Source: Streptomyces mayonensis
GTDB lineage: Bacteria; Actinomycetota; Actinomycetes; Streptomycetales; Streptomycetaceae
NCBI RefSeq assembly: GCF_018982965.1
Contig: NZ_JACBYP010000018.1
Location: 1-64,000 of the forward strand
DNA length: 64,000 nt
Direction: 5' to 3'
Within the stretch, counting starts at the first letter, position 1; every line of letters begins with the position of its first letter. Under the pieces are notes generated by a model. That model was not told the DNA's origin and did not search any database. It saw only the letters and a program-made list of their open reading frames with translations. This document shows, piece after piece, positions 17,443-26,423 of this stretch. The position numbers and the translations under genes were made by a program.

Positions 17443-19421
17443 ACGACGGCATCAGGAGGACGTACAACTCGGCGGAGTTCGGATCCTCCGTGGGATTCCA
17501 GGCCGAGACCGTGCACAACCCCACGGTGAACATCAACGCGGACGCGTCGCCCGAGGAGAAGTACAAGGTCGGCGTGCGCCACCTGGAGAACGGCGTCCCG
17601 AGCCGTGCCCGCGACGTCTTCAACGACGTGATGGCGCTCGGACACGACAACGCGGAGGTCCGTTTCCACTGGGTGCTCGCCATGCTCAGCGCACGCTCCT
17701 ACCACGACCTCGGCACTGAGGACCGCAAGCGGCTGCACCAGGCCGCCGGCCTGGTGAAAACGTACGCCGACTCGGAGTGGAAGGAAGCGCTGCAGACCGC
17801 CTTCGCCCTGCTGGCGACGGTCGGGGGCGCGGGTGGTGAAACAGGACGCGTACTGGAGCGGCTGCAAGCCCTGCCTCCCACTCGGCGCGACGCCATCCTC
17901 CACCACTTCGACCTCGTACTCACCGGAGGGCTGAAGGACAGCCTGTGGGCGCAGAGCCGCGCACAGGCCGAGGCGGAGCGCTTCGGCAACGACCGCGTCC
18001 ACCGGGTCTGGGCCTACTTCGAACCTGATCCCATCGGACCACGGGCCCAGGAGCCCCGCCCCAGCACGGGCGCCGCCGCCCGGGCCGCATTCCCCTTGCA
18101 AGCGGGCGTGTTCGTCCTCGTCATGGCGTTCCTCTACATCCTGGCGCTGGCCGCGGATCCGGCCGCGGCGGTCGTCGAGCTGCTGGTGTCGCTCGGCGCA
18201 GGACTGACCGCGGCGCGCTTCGGCCCCCAGTGGTGGTACGAGGAACACCAGCTCAAGGCGAGGGCGAACGAACTCCGCATCCCGCACCCGGGCAGCCCCG
18301 CCGCCACCGGGGACGGTTTCACCAACCAGGTCCGTCATTCCTTCGAGTACTACTTCAGTCACCGCGCGCCCGCCGGGTTCGACCCGCGCGCCTGGCTTCA
18401 TCACACCGCACAGGTCCGCAGCGCCCTCGTCGCGGAGATCGCACTCCTCTACCGCGAGAAACGTGTCGGTGTGGACCGGCTCAACTGGCTGATCCGCCAC
18501 CTCGCCGAGGACACCCGGGACCGCCACAACCGTGGCACCCTGTCCGACCAGCGTCGGAACCGGACCCCGGGTACGTCCAAGGTGCTGTGCGTGACGGCTC
18601 TCGTCGCGCTCGGCGTCACCAGTGTGATGCTCCTGGGGACCGTTGCTTCGGGCGGTGGCGGCGGGTCGCCGTTCCTGCTGGCCCTCCTGGCCGGAGCCTG
18701 CGGGGTCTGGTCCGGATGCCGGGCTGCGGCCTCGTGGCTGAGGGCCCGGGGCGAAGAGCGCCGGATGGCCGAGGAAACCCGGGAATACCAGGAGCAGTTG
18801 GGCGCACGGCAGGCCGCGTACGACAACTGGAAGTCCTTCCTGGACACCACACGGCCCACCGAGCTGGAGATGGAGACCTGGCTCACCTGCGACAAGAGGC
18901 TGCTCGTCGACGAGGCGCTCCGCCACTACCAGCTCTCCTGGCGCGACCTGATCACCCACACCATCCTGGTGACACCGGCGCGCCCCTACAAGCGGGGCCG
19001 GGTGAAGGGTGGTCCCTGGCGGTACTCGCGCTACAGCTTCCGTCTCTTCCTCGTCACTCAGGACGGCGTTCGTGAGATCGGCACGGAATTCGATTTCACC
19101 GACGCGAAGCGGGAGAACGAGCAGCGGAGCAACTACCGGTTCGACGCCCTGTCCTCCGTACAGGTCACAGAACGCACCCGGGTCGGCTACGACCTGGAGC
19201 TCGTCCTCACCAACGGGCCGGCCAGGAACATCCGGGTCAAGGACGCCGACTCCCATCAACTGGCGCCGGACGAGAACGCCGAGGAAATCGCCGAAATCAA
19301 TCTCGATTCGGCCGGTTTCATCCATACCTTCCGCCTCTTGGAAGGCATCGCCGCGGACGGCAAGGGGTGGCTCGAACGAAACGACCCCGGCAACCTTCCG
19401 CCCTTCGACGCGACCGACTGA
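17439..19421 (+). CDS. four-helix membrane protein with N-terminal amyloid-like motif
   Basis: The protein has 660 residues. Residues 7-30 contain the motif shared with the upstream nucleosidase-like protein. A helical, TPR-like segment (residues 33-190: YKVGVRHLENGVPSRARDVFNDVMALG) follows. Two pairs of transmembrane helices lie at about 208-255 and 378-425, the second with a GGGGG loop. The C-terminal ~200 residues are soluble and contain a PH-like beta region (RYSFRLFLVTQDGVREIGTEFDF). It overlaps the upstream gene, so it is tightly coupled to it. The architecture of motif, helical repeats and membrane domain suits a sensor or membrane-damaging partner; which of the two is unknown. Confidence 0.75.
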   Translation: MNDGIRRTYNSAEFGSSVGFQAETVHNPTVNINADASPEEKYKVGVRHLENGVPSRARDVFNDVMALGHDNAEVRFHWVLAMLSARSYHDLGTEDRKRLHQAAGLVKTYADSEWKEALQTAFALLATVGGAGGETGRVLERLQALPPTRRDAILHHFDLVLTGGLKDSLWAQSRAQAEAERFGNDRVHRVWAYFEPDPIGPRAQEPRPSTGAAARAAFPLQAGVFVLVMAFLYILALAADPAAAVVELLVSLGAGLTAARFGPQWWYEEHQLKARANELRIPHPGSPAATGDGFTNQVRHSFEYYFSHRAPAGFDPRAWLHHTAQVRSALVAEIALLYREKRVGVDRLNWLIRHLAEDTRDRHNRGTLSDQRRNRTPGTSKVLCVTALVALGVTSVMLLGTVASGGGGGSPFLLALLAGACGVWSGCRAAASWLRARGEERRMAEETREYQEQLGARQAAYDNWKSFLDTTRPTELEMETWLTCDKRLLVDEALRHYQLSWRDLITHTILVTPARPYKRGRVKGGPWRYSRYSFRLFLVTQDGVREIGTEFDFTDAKRENEQRSNYRFDALSSVQVTERTRVGYDLELVLTNGPARNIRVKDADSHQLAPDENAEEIAEINLDSAGFIHTFRLLEGIAADGKGWLERNDPGNLPPFDATD

Positions 19422-19506
19422 TGGGTCCGCCCGCGAGGTGGGCCGGGGACAGAACGCCAAAACCCGCCCGCCCCGCCGGGACCCGAGCTCAGGAAGGGTG
19501 AAGGCC

Positions 19507-20043
19507 GTGGCCGCCACAGAAGACGACGTCACCGAGAGCAGACTGCTGCTGGCCGAGTACGACCGCATCAAGGAGGAGCAGAAGACCCGAATAGGGTTCC
19601 GCGACAACCTCCTCTACTTCACCCTCGCCGCGTCCACCGCGGTCCTGGCGATCGCCGTCCAGAGCGGGCAGGCCCGACTGCTGCTCACCGTCCCCGTGAT
19701 CTGCCTGGTCCTGGGCTGGACCTACCTGGTCAACGACGAGAAGATCTCGGCAGCCGGCAGCTACGTCCGCGACCGGCTGGGACCGAGACTGGCCGAGCTC
19801 AGCGGCGCCGAAGGCGCGGTGTTCGGTTGGGAGACCTACCACCGCGGCGACGCGAGCCGCACCACGCGCAAGCGTCTGCAGACCGCAGTGGATCTGTTCA
19901 CCTACCTGGTCCTGCCGATGGTTTCCGTGACCGCCTTCTGGTGCTCCACCGAGGCCCGGACCCTGCTCGTGACCGTCTCCCTCCTGCAGACACTCGCCCT
20001 GGCCGTACTGGGCCGGCAGTTCCTGCGCTACGCGGAGCGGTAG
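19507..20043 (+). CDS. small four-helix membrane protein
   Basis: The protein has 178 residues from a GTG at 19507, chosen for AGGAAGG eight bases upstream; a GTG at 19498 is the alternative. A charged N-terminal helix is followed by LLYFTLAASTAVLAIAV, LLLTVPVICLVLGWTYL and, after a soluble loop, two more helices (LFTYLVLPMVSVTAFWC, LLVTVSLLQTLALAVLG). It follows the motif-bearing membrane protein on the same strand and is probably the last gene of that locus. The function is unknown. Confidence 0.7.
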   Translation: MAATEDDVTESRLLLAEYDRIKEEQKTRIGFRDNLLYFTLAASTAVLAIAVQSGQARLLLTVPVICLVLGWTYLVNDEKISAAGSYVRDRLGPRLAELSGAEGAVFGWETYHRGDASRTTRKRLQTAVDLFTYLVLPMVSVTAFWCSTEARTLLVTVSLLQTLALAVLGRQFLRYAER

Positions 20044-20247
20044 GGGGCCGCGGAGGGCTCACGAGCCGGGCGGAGGGGGGAGGTGCGCCCGGGCCTCCTG
20101 ACAAAGCTCTGGGAGTCTCCTCGCGGAAGACGGTGTCCAGCCTCGGCAAAGTGCCGCATACCGGGTGTTCGGGACGCGGTGGCGTGTGCGTTTCCCATCC
20201 GGCTCACAGGATCGTTCACCCGGCTCCCATCGGCCCCGGCGACTCTT

Positions 20248-20280
20248 GGCCTCGCCGCACCGCGACGGTGCGGCGAGGCC
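20248..20280. terminator. perfect 15-bp stem-loop
   Basis: GGCCTCGCCGCACCG and its exact reverse complement surround a CGA loop, ending 22 bp before the ABC ATPase start codon. There is no T-tract, as is usual in Streptomyces. It probably terminates the upstream operon or attenuates the ABC operon. Confidence 0.7.
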
Positions 20281-20302
20281 TACGAGTGAAGCAGGAGAGC
20301 TG

Positions 20303-21283
20303 ATGATCGAGGTTCGCGGGCTCACCAAACGCTACGGTGAGGTCGTCGCCGCCGACGGTCTGGACTTCACCGTGCGTCCCGGTGAGGTGACCGGTTTTCT
20401 CGGCCCGAACGGCTCCGGGAAGTCCACCACCATGCGGATGATCCTGGGCCTGGACGCCCCCACCTCGGGCACCGCCACCGTCGGCGGCCGCCGCGTGGCC
20501 GAGCACCCCGTGCCGCTGCGGGCCGTGGGAGCGCTGCTGGACGCCGGGGCGGTGCTGCCGAGCCGGAGCGCGTACCACCACCTGCTGGCACTCGCGGCGG
20601 GCAACGGGCTCCCGCGCCGCCGGGTCGACGCCGTGCTGGACCAGGTGGGGCTCTCGGACGTGGCCCGCCGGCCCGCCGGGACGTACTCGCTCGGCATGCG
20701 GCAGCGGCTCGGCATCGCGGGCGCCCTGCTGGGCGACCCGCCGGTCCTCGTGCTCGACGAGCCGCTCAACGGGCTCGACCCCGAGGGCATCGTGTGGATG
20801 CGCCGCCTGGTGCGGCACATGGCCGTGGAGGGGCGGGCCGTGATGATGTCCAGCCACCTGATGAGCGAGGTCGAGCTGACCGTCGACCACCTGGTCGTCA
20901 TCGGCCGGGGCCGGCTGATCGCCGACACCGGCATGGCGGACTTCATCGCCTCGGTCGCGGGCCGGGAGGTCGTGGTGCGTTCGCCCAGGTCGGCCGAGTT
21001 GGCCGACCTGCTGGCGGCGGCCGGCGCCGCCGTACGCACCGGCCGGGGCGACGAGGGGCACGAGGGGCACGAGGGGGAGGTGCTGACCGTGACCGGGCTG
21101 GACGCCGCGCGGATCGGCGCGCTGGCCGCCGCCGCGGGAGTCGAACTGCACGAACTGGCCCCACGGCGGAAGTCCTTGGAGGACGCCTTCATGGAACTGA
21201 CCCGCGACAGCGTCGACTACGCCTCCGAAGCCGAGTACGCCTCCCGAGCCGGCCACGTCCCCGAAGGCGAGGTCGCCCGATGA
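20303..21283 (+). CDS. ABC transporter ATP-binding protein (ABC-2 type exporter)
   Basis: The protein has 326 residues. Walker A is GPNGSGKST at residues 34-42, the signature is YSLGMRQRL near 128, and Walker B is VLVLDEP near 152, followed by the switch His in MMSSHLMSEVE. The C-terminal ~100 residues form the extra domain typical of drug/antibiotic-export ATPases (DrrA/CcmA group). An Asp/Glu/Gly/His loop near residue 250 contains a small repeat (GHEGHEGE). The start is the ATG after GCAGGAGAGC. It overlaps the permease gene by ATGA. Confidence 0.93.
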   Translation: MIEVRGLTKRYGEVVAADGLDFTVRPGEVTGFLGPNGSGKSTTMRMILGLDAPTSGTATVGGRRVAEHPVPLRAVGALLDAGAVLPSRSAYHHLLALAAGNGLPRRRVDAVLDQVGLSDVARRPAGTYSLGMRQRLGIAGALLGDPPVLVLDEPLNGLDPEGIVWMRRLVRHMAVEGRAVMMSSHLMSEVELTVDHLVVIGRGRLIADTGMADFIASVAGREVVVRSPRSAELADLLAAAGAAVRTGRGDEGHEGHEGEVLTVTGLDAARIGALAAAAGVELHELAPRRKSLEDAFMELTRDSVDYASEAEYASRAGHVPEGEVAR

Positions 21284-22158
21284 GCCAGGACGTTGCCGAG
21301 ACCCGCAGGACGCGGCTGAAGCGGCCGGCTGTGCCGCGGCGCGGGCGGCGCGAGGCCCCGGCCGCCGGTCCGCCGGAACGGACGACCCTCGGTCACAGCG
21401 TGCGCGCCGAGTGGATCAAGCTGCGCACGATGCGCTCCGCCCTCTACGCCGTGCTGGCGACCGTCTGTGCCGGGGCCGGCCTCGGCACGCTCGGCGGGTC
21501 CGCGGCCGGGGAAGAGTACGCCGCCATGTCGGCCGCGGACCGGCTCACCTTCGATCCGCTGGCCACCAGCCTGAAGGGTGTCGTCCTGGGGCAGCTCGTC
21601 CTGGCGCTGATGGGGGGCCTGGCCATCGCCTCCGAGTACGGCAGCCGCACGATCGTCAGCACCCTGACGGCCGTCCCGCGCCGGGGCCGGGTGCTCGTCG
21701 CCAAGATCGTCGTGGTCGTGGCGGTCGCGCTGCCGACCGGGCTGCTGACGACCTTCGGCGGCTTGCTCGCCGGCCAGGCCGCGCTGGAGTCCTCCGGCGC
21801 CCCCCATCTCGCGCTCGGCGACGCGGGGACGTGGCGCGCCGTTCTCGGCGGCGGGCTGCACCTCGTACTCGCCGCGGTCGTCGGGCTCGCCGCCGGCACT
21901 CTGATCCGCAGCACCACGGCCACGGTGACCACCCTCTTCGTGTGCATGGCGATCGTGCCCGCCCTCGCACCGGCCCTGCCCGGAGTCCTCGCGGACTGGA
22001 CGGAGAAGTACTGGCCGTCGTCCGCGGGCGGCCAGATCCTGACCGCGTACCGCGACCCCGCCCTGCTCGACCCGTGGCCGGGCCTCGCCGTGATGGCGGC
22101 GTGCGCGGTGCTTCTGCTGACCGCGGCACTCTTCACCTTCCGCCGACGCGACGCGTAG
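21280..22158 (+). CDS. ABC-2 type permease
   Basis: The protein has 292 residues. A basic cytoplasmic N-terminus (about 45 residues) is followed by SVRAEWIKLRTMRSALY, a classic ABC-2 permease entry, and six hydrophobic segments to the C-terminus (for example LLTAALFTF). It forms the membrane part of the exporter with the preceding ATPase. The two-component system just downstream may control it, an arrangement common for cell-envelope stress exporters. Confidence 0.9.
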   Translation: MSQDVAETRRTRLKRPAVPRRGRREAPAAGPPERTTLGHSVRAEWIKLRTMRSALYAVLATVCAGAGLGTLGGSAAGEEYAAMSAADRLTFDPLATSLKGVVLGQLVLALMGGLAIASEYGSRTIVSTLTAVPRRGRVLVAKIVVVVAVALPTGLLTTFGGLLAGQAALESSGAPHLALGDAGTWRAVLGGGLHLVLAAVVGLAAGTLIRSTTATVTTLFVCMAIVPALAPALPGVLADWTEKYWPSSAGGQILTAYRDPALLDPWPGLAVMAACAVLLLTAALFTFRRRDA

Positions 22159-22189
22159 GAGGATCGGTCCCTGGTGGGAGGGCCCGGGG

Positions 22190-22274
22190 GACAGGGGACG
22201 GAAACGGGCACGGTGACGGGACGGAAACGGGGACGCAAGCGGGGACGGTGACGGGGACGGAAGCAGGGACGGGC
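22190..22274 (+). repeat. imperfect GGGACGGAAAC-type tandem repeats before the response regulator
   Basis: The leader of the response regulator gene consists of repeated GGGACGG(A/T)(A/G)AC and GGTGACGGG words. It has no coding frame and separates the permease from the regulator. Confidence 0.75.
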
Positions 22275-22967
22275 ATGGCGGAACAGCTCCTGGTCGTGGA
22301 GGACGACACCACGCTGCGCGAGCTTCTCTCGGCGAGTCTGCGGCTGGTCGGCTTCCAGGTACGGGCGGTCACCACCGGCGCCGAGGCGATGGCCGCGGTG
22401 CGGCACGAACCGCCCGACCTGATCGTCCTGGACGTGATGCTCCCGGACTTCGACGGCTTCGAGGTCGTACGCCGTCTGCGCGGGCCGCTGACCCCGGCCG
22501 AGCCCCCGCCGGTGCTGTTCCTCACCGCCCGGGACGCGACCGAGGACCGGATCAGCGGGCTGGCCGCGGGCGGCGACGACTACGTCACCAAGCCGTTCAA
22601 CCTGGAGGAGCTGATCCTGCGCATCCGGGCCATCCTGCGGCGCACCGGCGGCCGCCAGCCGGACGTCCGGCTGGTCGTCGGGGACCTCGCCCTGGACCCC
22701 GAGGGCCATCACGTGACCCGCGGCGGGCAGCCGGTCCTGCTGTCCCCCACCGAGTTCAGCCTGCTGCGGGTACTGATGGAGCACGTCGGCCAGGTGCTGA
22801 CCAAGCGCCAACTGCTCGACGCCGTCTGGCACTACGACTTCGGCGGCGACGACAGCATCGTCGCCTCCTACATCAGCTACCTGCGGCGCAAGGTGGACAC
22901 CTCCGAACCCAAGCTGATCCACACGGTGCGCGGCACCGGCTACGTGCTGCGCAGGCCCTCGCGGTGA
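22275..22967 (+). CDS. OmpR/PhoB-family response regulator
   Basis: The protein has 230 residues. The receiver domain has the acidic pocket (VVEDD), phosphoacceptor Asp53 in LIVLDVMLPDFDGF, a conserved Thr (FLTARD) and Lys (YVTKPFN). The C-terminal winged helix ends with SYISYLRRKVDTSEP and HTVRGTGYVLR. It is transcriptionally coupled to the sensor kinase gene that follows (GTGA overlap) and probably regulates the adjacent ABC exporter. Confidence 0.95.
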   Translation: MAEQLLVVEDDTTLRELLSASLRLVGFQVRAVTTGAEAMAAVRHEPPDLIVLDVMLPDFDGFEVVRRLRGPLTPAEPPPVLFLTARDATEDRISGLAAGGDDYVTKPFNLEELILRIRAILRRTGGRQPDVRLVVGDLALDPEGHHVTRGGQPVLLSPTEFSLLRVLMEHVGQVLTKRQLLDAVWHYDFGGDDSIVASYISYLRRKVDTSEPKLIHTVRGTGYVLRRPSR

Positions 22968-24565
22968 GCGGCGGTGCGGCACGCCGGATCAGCGGCCTCT
23001 CCCTGCGCGGCCGGCTGCTCGTGATCACCTTGCTGCTGCTGGTGGCCGCCCTGCTCGGCAGTACCGGACTGGCCGTCGACCAACTCCGGCGCGGCCTCGT
23101 GGAGCGGCTCGACGAGCAGGTCCGCAGCGTCGCCGAGGTGACCGCGCGGCTTCCCGTCCTGGAGCGGGCCGTGGACGGGGACACCGCCGGGCAGGTGCGC
23201 GACACGGTGGAGCTGCAGTGGCTGCGGGAGGTCTACGTCGCCCACCTGACTCGCGACGGCCGGGTCGAGCGCGTCGTCCGGCCCACCGCGCGGCGGCCTC
23301 CCGTGCTGCCGGACCTGGACGCCGCGGCGGTCGCCGACCGTTCCGGTGAGCCCTTCACCCTGGAGGGCGAGGACGGCGAGGGGAGCTGGCGGGTGATCGC
23401 CGTACCGCTCGCCACCGTGACGGGCGCGCCCGGTGACGCGGAGGCCGCCGGTGACGCCGGGGCCGCCGGCGACGGCACGGCCGCCGACGATGGCGGGGCT
23501 GCCGCCGACGGCACGGCCGCCGGTGACGGCACGGCCGCAGGGGGCGGCAGCGTGGTTGTGGCCGGTTCGCTCGGTGAGGTCGAGGACGCCGTGTGGGGCC
23601 TCACCAGCCGGGTCCTGGTACTGAACGCTGCCGTCCTGCTGCTGCTCGGACTCGCCGGGTGGTTCGCCGTACGGGCGGGGCTGAAGCCGTTGCGCCGCAT
23701 CGAGACCACCGCGGCCGCGATCGCGACCGGGGACCTCTCCAGCCGCGTACCGGAACTGGCCGCCCCGCACACCGAGTTGGGCAAGCTGTCCACGTCCCTC
23801 AACGGCATGCTCGACCGGATCGAGGCGGGCGACGCCGCCCGTGCCGGCTCCGAGCAGCGGATGCGCCGGTTCATCGCCGACGCCAGCCACGAACTGCGCA
23901 CCCCGCTCGCCGGCATCAAGGGGCTGACCGAGCTGTACCGGATGGGCGGCATGCCGGAACGCACCGACGTCGACACCCCGATGGGCCGGATCGAGCGGGA
24001 GGCGGCCCGCCTGGTCGACATGGTGGAGGAACTCCTGCTCCTCGCCCGCCTCGACGAGCACGGCACCGCCGCCGCCCTGCCGCTGCACCTGACGCCGATG
24101 GACCTGCGCACCCTGGCCGTGGACGCGCTGCACGACCTGCGCGCCCTCGACCCGGGGCGGCCCGTCGACCTCACCGGTCCCGGCGGCGGACGGCCCGGTG
24201 CGGCTCCCGTCCTCGGCGACGAGGCACGGCTGCGCCAGGTCACCTCGAACCTCGTCGGCAACGCCGTCGCCCACACCCCGCCCGGCACGCCGGTCCGCAT
24301 CGGCGTCGGCGTCGAGGACGGCCACGCCGTCCTGGAGTTCGCGGACGAGGGCCCGGGAATGACCGGCGACCAGGCCGAACGCGTCTTCAACCGCTTCTAC
24401 CGCGCCGACCGGGCACGCGCCCGCTCCGAAGGCGGCGGCGCCGGCCTGGGGCTGGCCATCGTCGACTCGCTGGTCCGCGCCCACGGCGGCCGGGTCGACC
24501 TGAGCACGGCACCGGGAACCGGCGCCACCTTCCGCATCCTGCTGCCGCGCGAGCGGCCGGAGTGA
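22964..24565 (+). CDS. sensor histidine kinase
   Basis: The protein has 533 residues. TM1 (LLVITLLLLVAALLGSTGLAV) and TM2 (VLVLNAAVLLLLGLAGWFAV) flank a sensor domain of about 180 residues. This contains an Ala/Gly/Asp-rich low-complexity stretch (GDAGAAGDGTAADD and repeats, about 155-195). A HAMP domain follows, then the phosphoacceptor His near 309 (ADASHELRTPLAGIKG). The ATPase has N (NLVGNAVAHT), G1 (FADEGPGM) and G2 (GGAGLGLAIV) boxes. It phosphorylates the upstream regulator. The repeated sensor segment is probably a flexible spacer. Confidence 0.95.
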   Translation: MSGGAARRISGLSLRGRLLVITLLLLVAALLGSTGLAVDQLRRGLVERLDEQVRSVAEVTARLPVLERAVDGDTAGQVRDTVELQWLREVYVAHLTRDGRVERVVRPTARRPPVLPDLDAAAVADRSGEPFTLEGEDGEGSWRVIAVPLATVTGAPGDAEAAGDAGAAGDGTAADDGGAAADGTAAGDGTAAGGGSVVVAGSLGEVEDAVWGLTSRVLVLNAAVLLLLGLAGWFAVRAGLKPLRRIETTAAAIATGDLSSRVPELAAPHTELGKLSTSLNGMLDRIEAGDAARAGSEQRMRRFIADASHELRTPLAGIKGLTELYRMGGMPERTDVDTPMGRIEREAARLVDMVEELLLLARLDEHGTAAALPLHLTPMDLRTLAVDALHDLRALDPGRPVDLTGPGGGRPGAAPVLGDEARLRQVTSNLVGNAVAHTPPGTPVRIGVGVEDGHAVLEFADEGPGMTGDQAERVFNRFYRADRARARSEGGGAGLGLAIVDSLVRAHGGRVDLSTAPGTGATFRILLPRERPE

Positions 24566-24578
24566 CCGCTGAGCGGGG

Positions 24579-25598
24579 TCAGCCGCCGGTCGTGAAGTCG
24601 ACGACGGCCCGGTAGCGTGCGCGGCCGCTGCGGACGTGGTCGATGGCCTCGTCGAGCCGTTCGGAGGGGAAGACCTCCACCTCGGAGCGAATGCCGTGCA
24701 GCGCGGCGAAGTCGAGCAGCCGGCGCGTCACGGCCGGCGGCCCGACCACGGCCGACACCAGGGACTTCTCCACGGGGAGGACGCTGATCGGGCTGATGGT
24801 GAAGGGGCTGTCGGGGAAGCCGACGACGCACAGCTTGCCGCGGGGGCGCAGGGCGGCGAAGCAGTCGTCCCAGGGCAGGTCGGCGCCGACGGTGTCGAGG
24901 ACGAAGTCGAACCGGTCGCGCGCCCGTGGCAGGTCGCGGGCGTTGAGGAAGTCGTGGGCGCCGAAGCGGCGCGCGTCGTCGGCCTTGTCGTCGCTGGTGG
25001 AGATCGCGGTGACGTGACAGCCCCAGGCGGCCAGGATCTGCAGGGCCAGGTGCCCCAGGCCGCCGATGCCGACCACGGCGACGGTGTCGGCCGGCCGGAC
25101 GCCCTGCCCGACCACGGCGTTGAACACGGTGGTGCCGGCGCACAGCAGCGGCGCGGCCTCCTGGGACTCCAGGGCGTCGGGAATCACCGGGACATGTCGC
25201 CAGTCGCCGGCGCGCACCTGGCTGGCGAAGGTTCCGCCCATGCCGCGCAGGACCGTGTCGTCCCGGTCCGGACACAGGTGCTGCGAACCGGTCAGGCACC
25301 ATTCGCACCGGAAGCAGGACCCAGCGATCGCCCCGACGCCGACCCGCTGACCGACGGACAGCAGTCGCGGGTCGACGGCGGAACCCGTGGCACTGACGAC
25401 GCCGACGGCCTCGTGCCCGGCGACCAGCGGAAAGCGCGCATGGCCGTGGTGGTCGTCGATGATTCCCAGGTCGGTGTGGCAGATGCCGCTGTGGGTGACG
25501 GCGACGTCCACCTCCAGCGGACCGAGCGGCGGGGGCTCGTACTCGTACAACTCGGTTGCTCCGCCCGCCTGGTGGACTGCATGGGCGCGTACGGTCAT
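24579..25598 (-). CDS. zinc-dependent alcohol dehydrogenase (MDR family)
   Basis: The protein has 339 residues. Catalytic zinc ligands are visible in SGICHTDLG and AGHEAVGV, and structural zinc cysteines in SCFRCEWCLTGSQHLC. The Rossmann motif is VGIGGLGHLALQ. It oxidises alcohols or reduces aldehydes with NAD(P)H. The start is the ATG at 25598 after AGGAGT. It converges with the histidine kinase gene (13-bp gap). A truncated TetR gene lies upstream on the same strand and probably once controlled it. Confidence 0.93.
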   Translation of the reverse strand: MTVRAHAVHQAGGATELYEYEPPPLGPLEVDVAVTHSGICHTDLGIIDDHHGHARFPLVAGHEAVGVVSATGSAVDPRLLSVGQRVGVGAIAGSCFRCEWCLTGSQHLCPDRDDTVLRGMGGTFASQVRAGDWRHVPVIPDALESQEAAPLLCAGTTVFNAVVGQGVRPADTVAVVGIGGLGHLALQILAAWGCHVTAISTSDDKADDARRFGAHDFLNARDLPRARDRFDFVLDTVGADLPWDDCFAALRPRGKLCVVGFPDSPFTISPISVLPVEKSLVSAVVGPPAVTRRLLDFAALHGIRSEVEVFPSERLDEAIDHVRSGRARYRAVVDFTTGG

Positions 25599-25645
25599 GG
25601 GGGTACTCCTGTCGCGTGGTCGGTCGTGCCGCGTCGGCGTGCCGG

Positions 25646-26089
25646 TCAGCCGCAGTGCCCGCGGGCGACGATGAGCGCCGCGGTGTACAGCGCCTCGTAC
25701 TGCTGTGTGCCGTCCCGCCCGGACTGGGCGACCGCCGGGGTGATCAGGTACAGGTGCTCGGCCAACTGGTCGGCGCTCAGACCGGCGCCCCGCCACTGGG
25801 CTTCGACGCCGGTGGCCCGCAGCAGGCCGGCGATCCGGGCGACCACGTCGTCGTGGAGCCGGTCCAGCAGCGGGCCGCTGATGTCGGTGGCGGTCCCCAG
25901 CAGTTCGCGTACGACGGCGGGGTCCTCCGCGGCCGCGCCCGCCTGCAGTGCGACCATCGCGTCGGCCAGCCGCCGGGGCAGGTAGGCGTCCTCGCGCTCC
26001 AGAGCGGTCAGTGCGGCGGTGCGCACCTGGCCGACCAGGCGCTCGAGGGTCGCGTGGAACAGCGCCTGCTTCCGTATTCGCTGCGCTGC
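25646..26089 (-). pseudogene. TetR-family regulator lacking its DNA-binding domain
   Basis: Reading the frame upstream of the first GTG gives IRKQALFHATLERLVGQ joined to RTAALTALEREDAYL. The first part is the junction normally following the TetR helix-turn-helix (..KxALFxAxLE). The ligand domain then continues to a normal stop, but upstream the frame runs into unrelated codons and a TGA at about 26114, and no helix-turn-helix is found in any frame. The 5' third is therefore lost. A truncated 126-residue protein from the internal GTG could still be made. Confidence 0.7.
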
Positions 26090-26423
26090 CGGCGAAGTCG
26101 ACGTTCGCCGTTTTCACCCCCGGTACAGGTGTTCGTCGCCTACGGGCGCTCACCTGCCTTGGCTTGAATGAGACGTAAAGATTCTCTTGGTTTATACAGC
26201 CACCACACCGCATGGCAAGGAATTTCGGGGTGACGAACGTCAAGAACAGCGGTTGCTCGGTCCACTCGGGATGGCTCAAGTCTGTCGGCGATCGACAAAC
26301 ATTGCGCGACGGTGATCCACGTCACGTCCTCGGTCGACCGGAAAGTACTTGCTCACAGAAAGGGTGACAGCTGAATCTTGATTTGACCGGGCAACCCAGC
26401 CCGAAAACGCAAAGGGGAATGCG
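26090..26423 (+). promoter_or_regulatory. AT-richer leader upstream of the small peptide gene
   Basis: About 330 bases without a gene, clearly lower in GC than the surroundings (for example GTAAAGATTCTCTTGGTTTATACAG, cited in part). It starts where the TetR gene is broken and so may mark the left edge of a transferred segment. It ends with AAAGGGGA, the ribosome binding site of the peptide gene. Confidence 0.5.
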
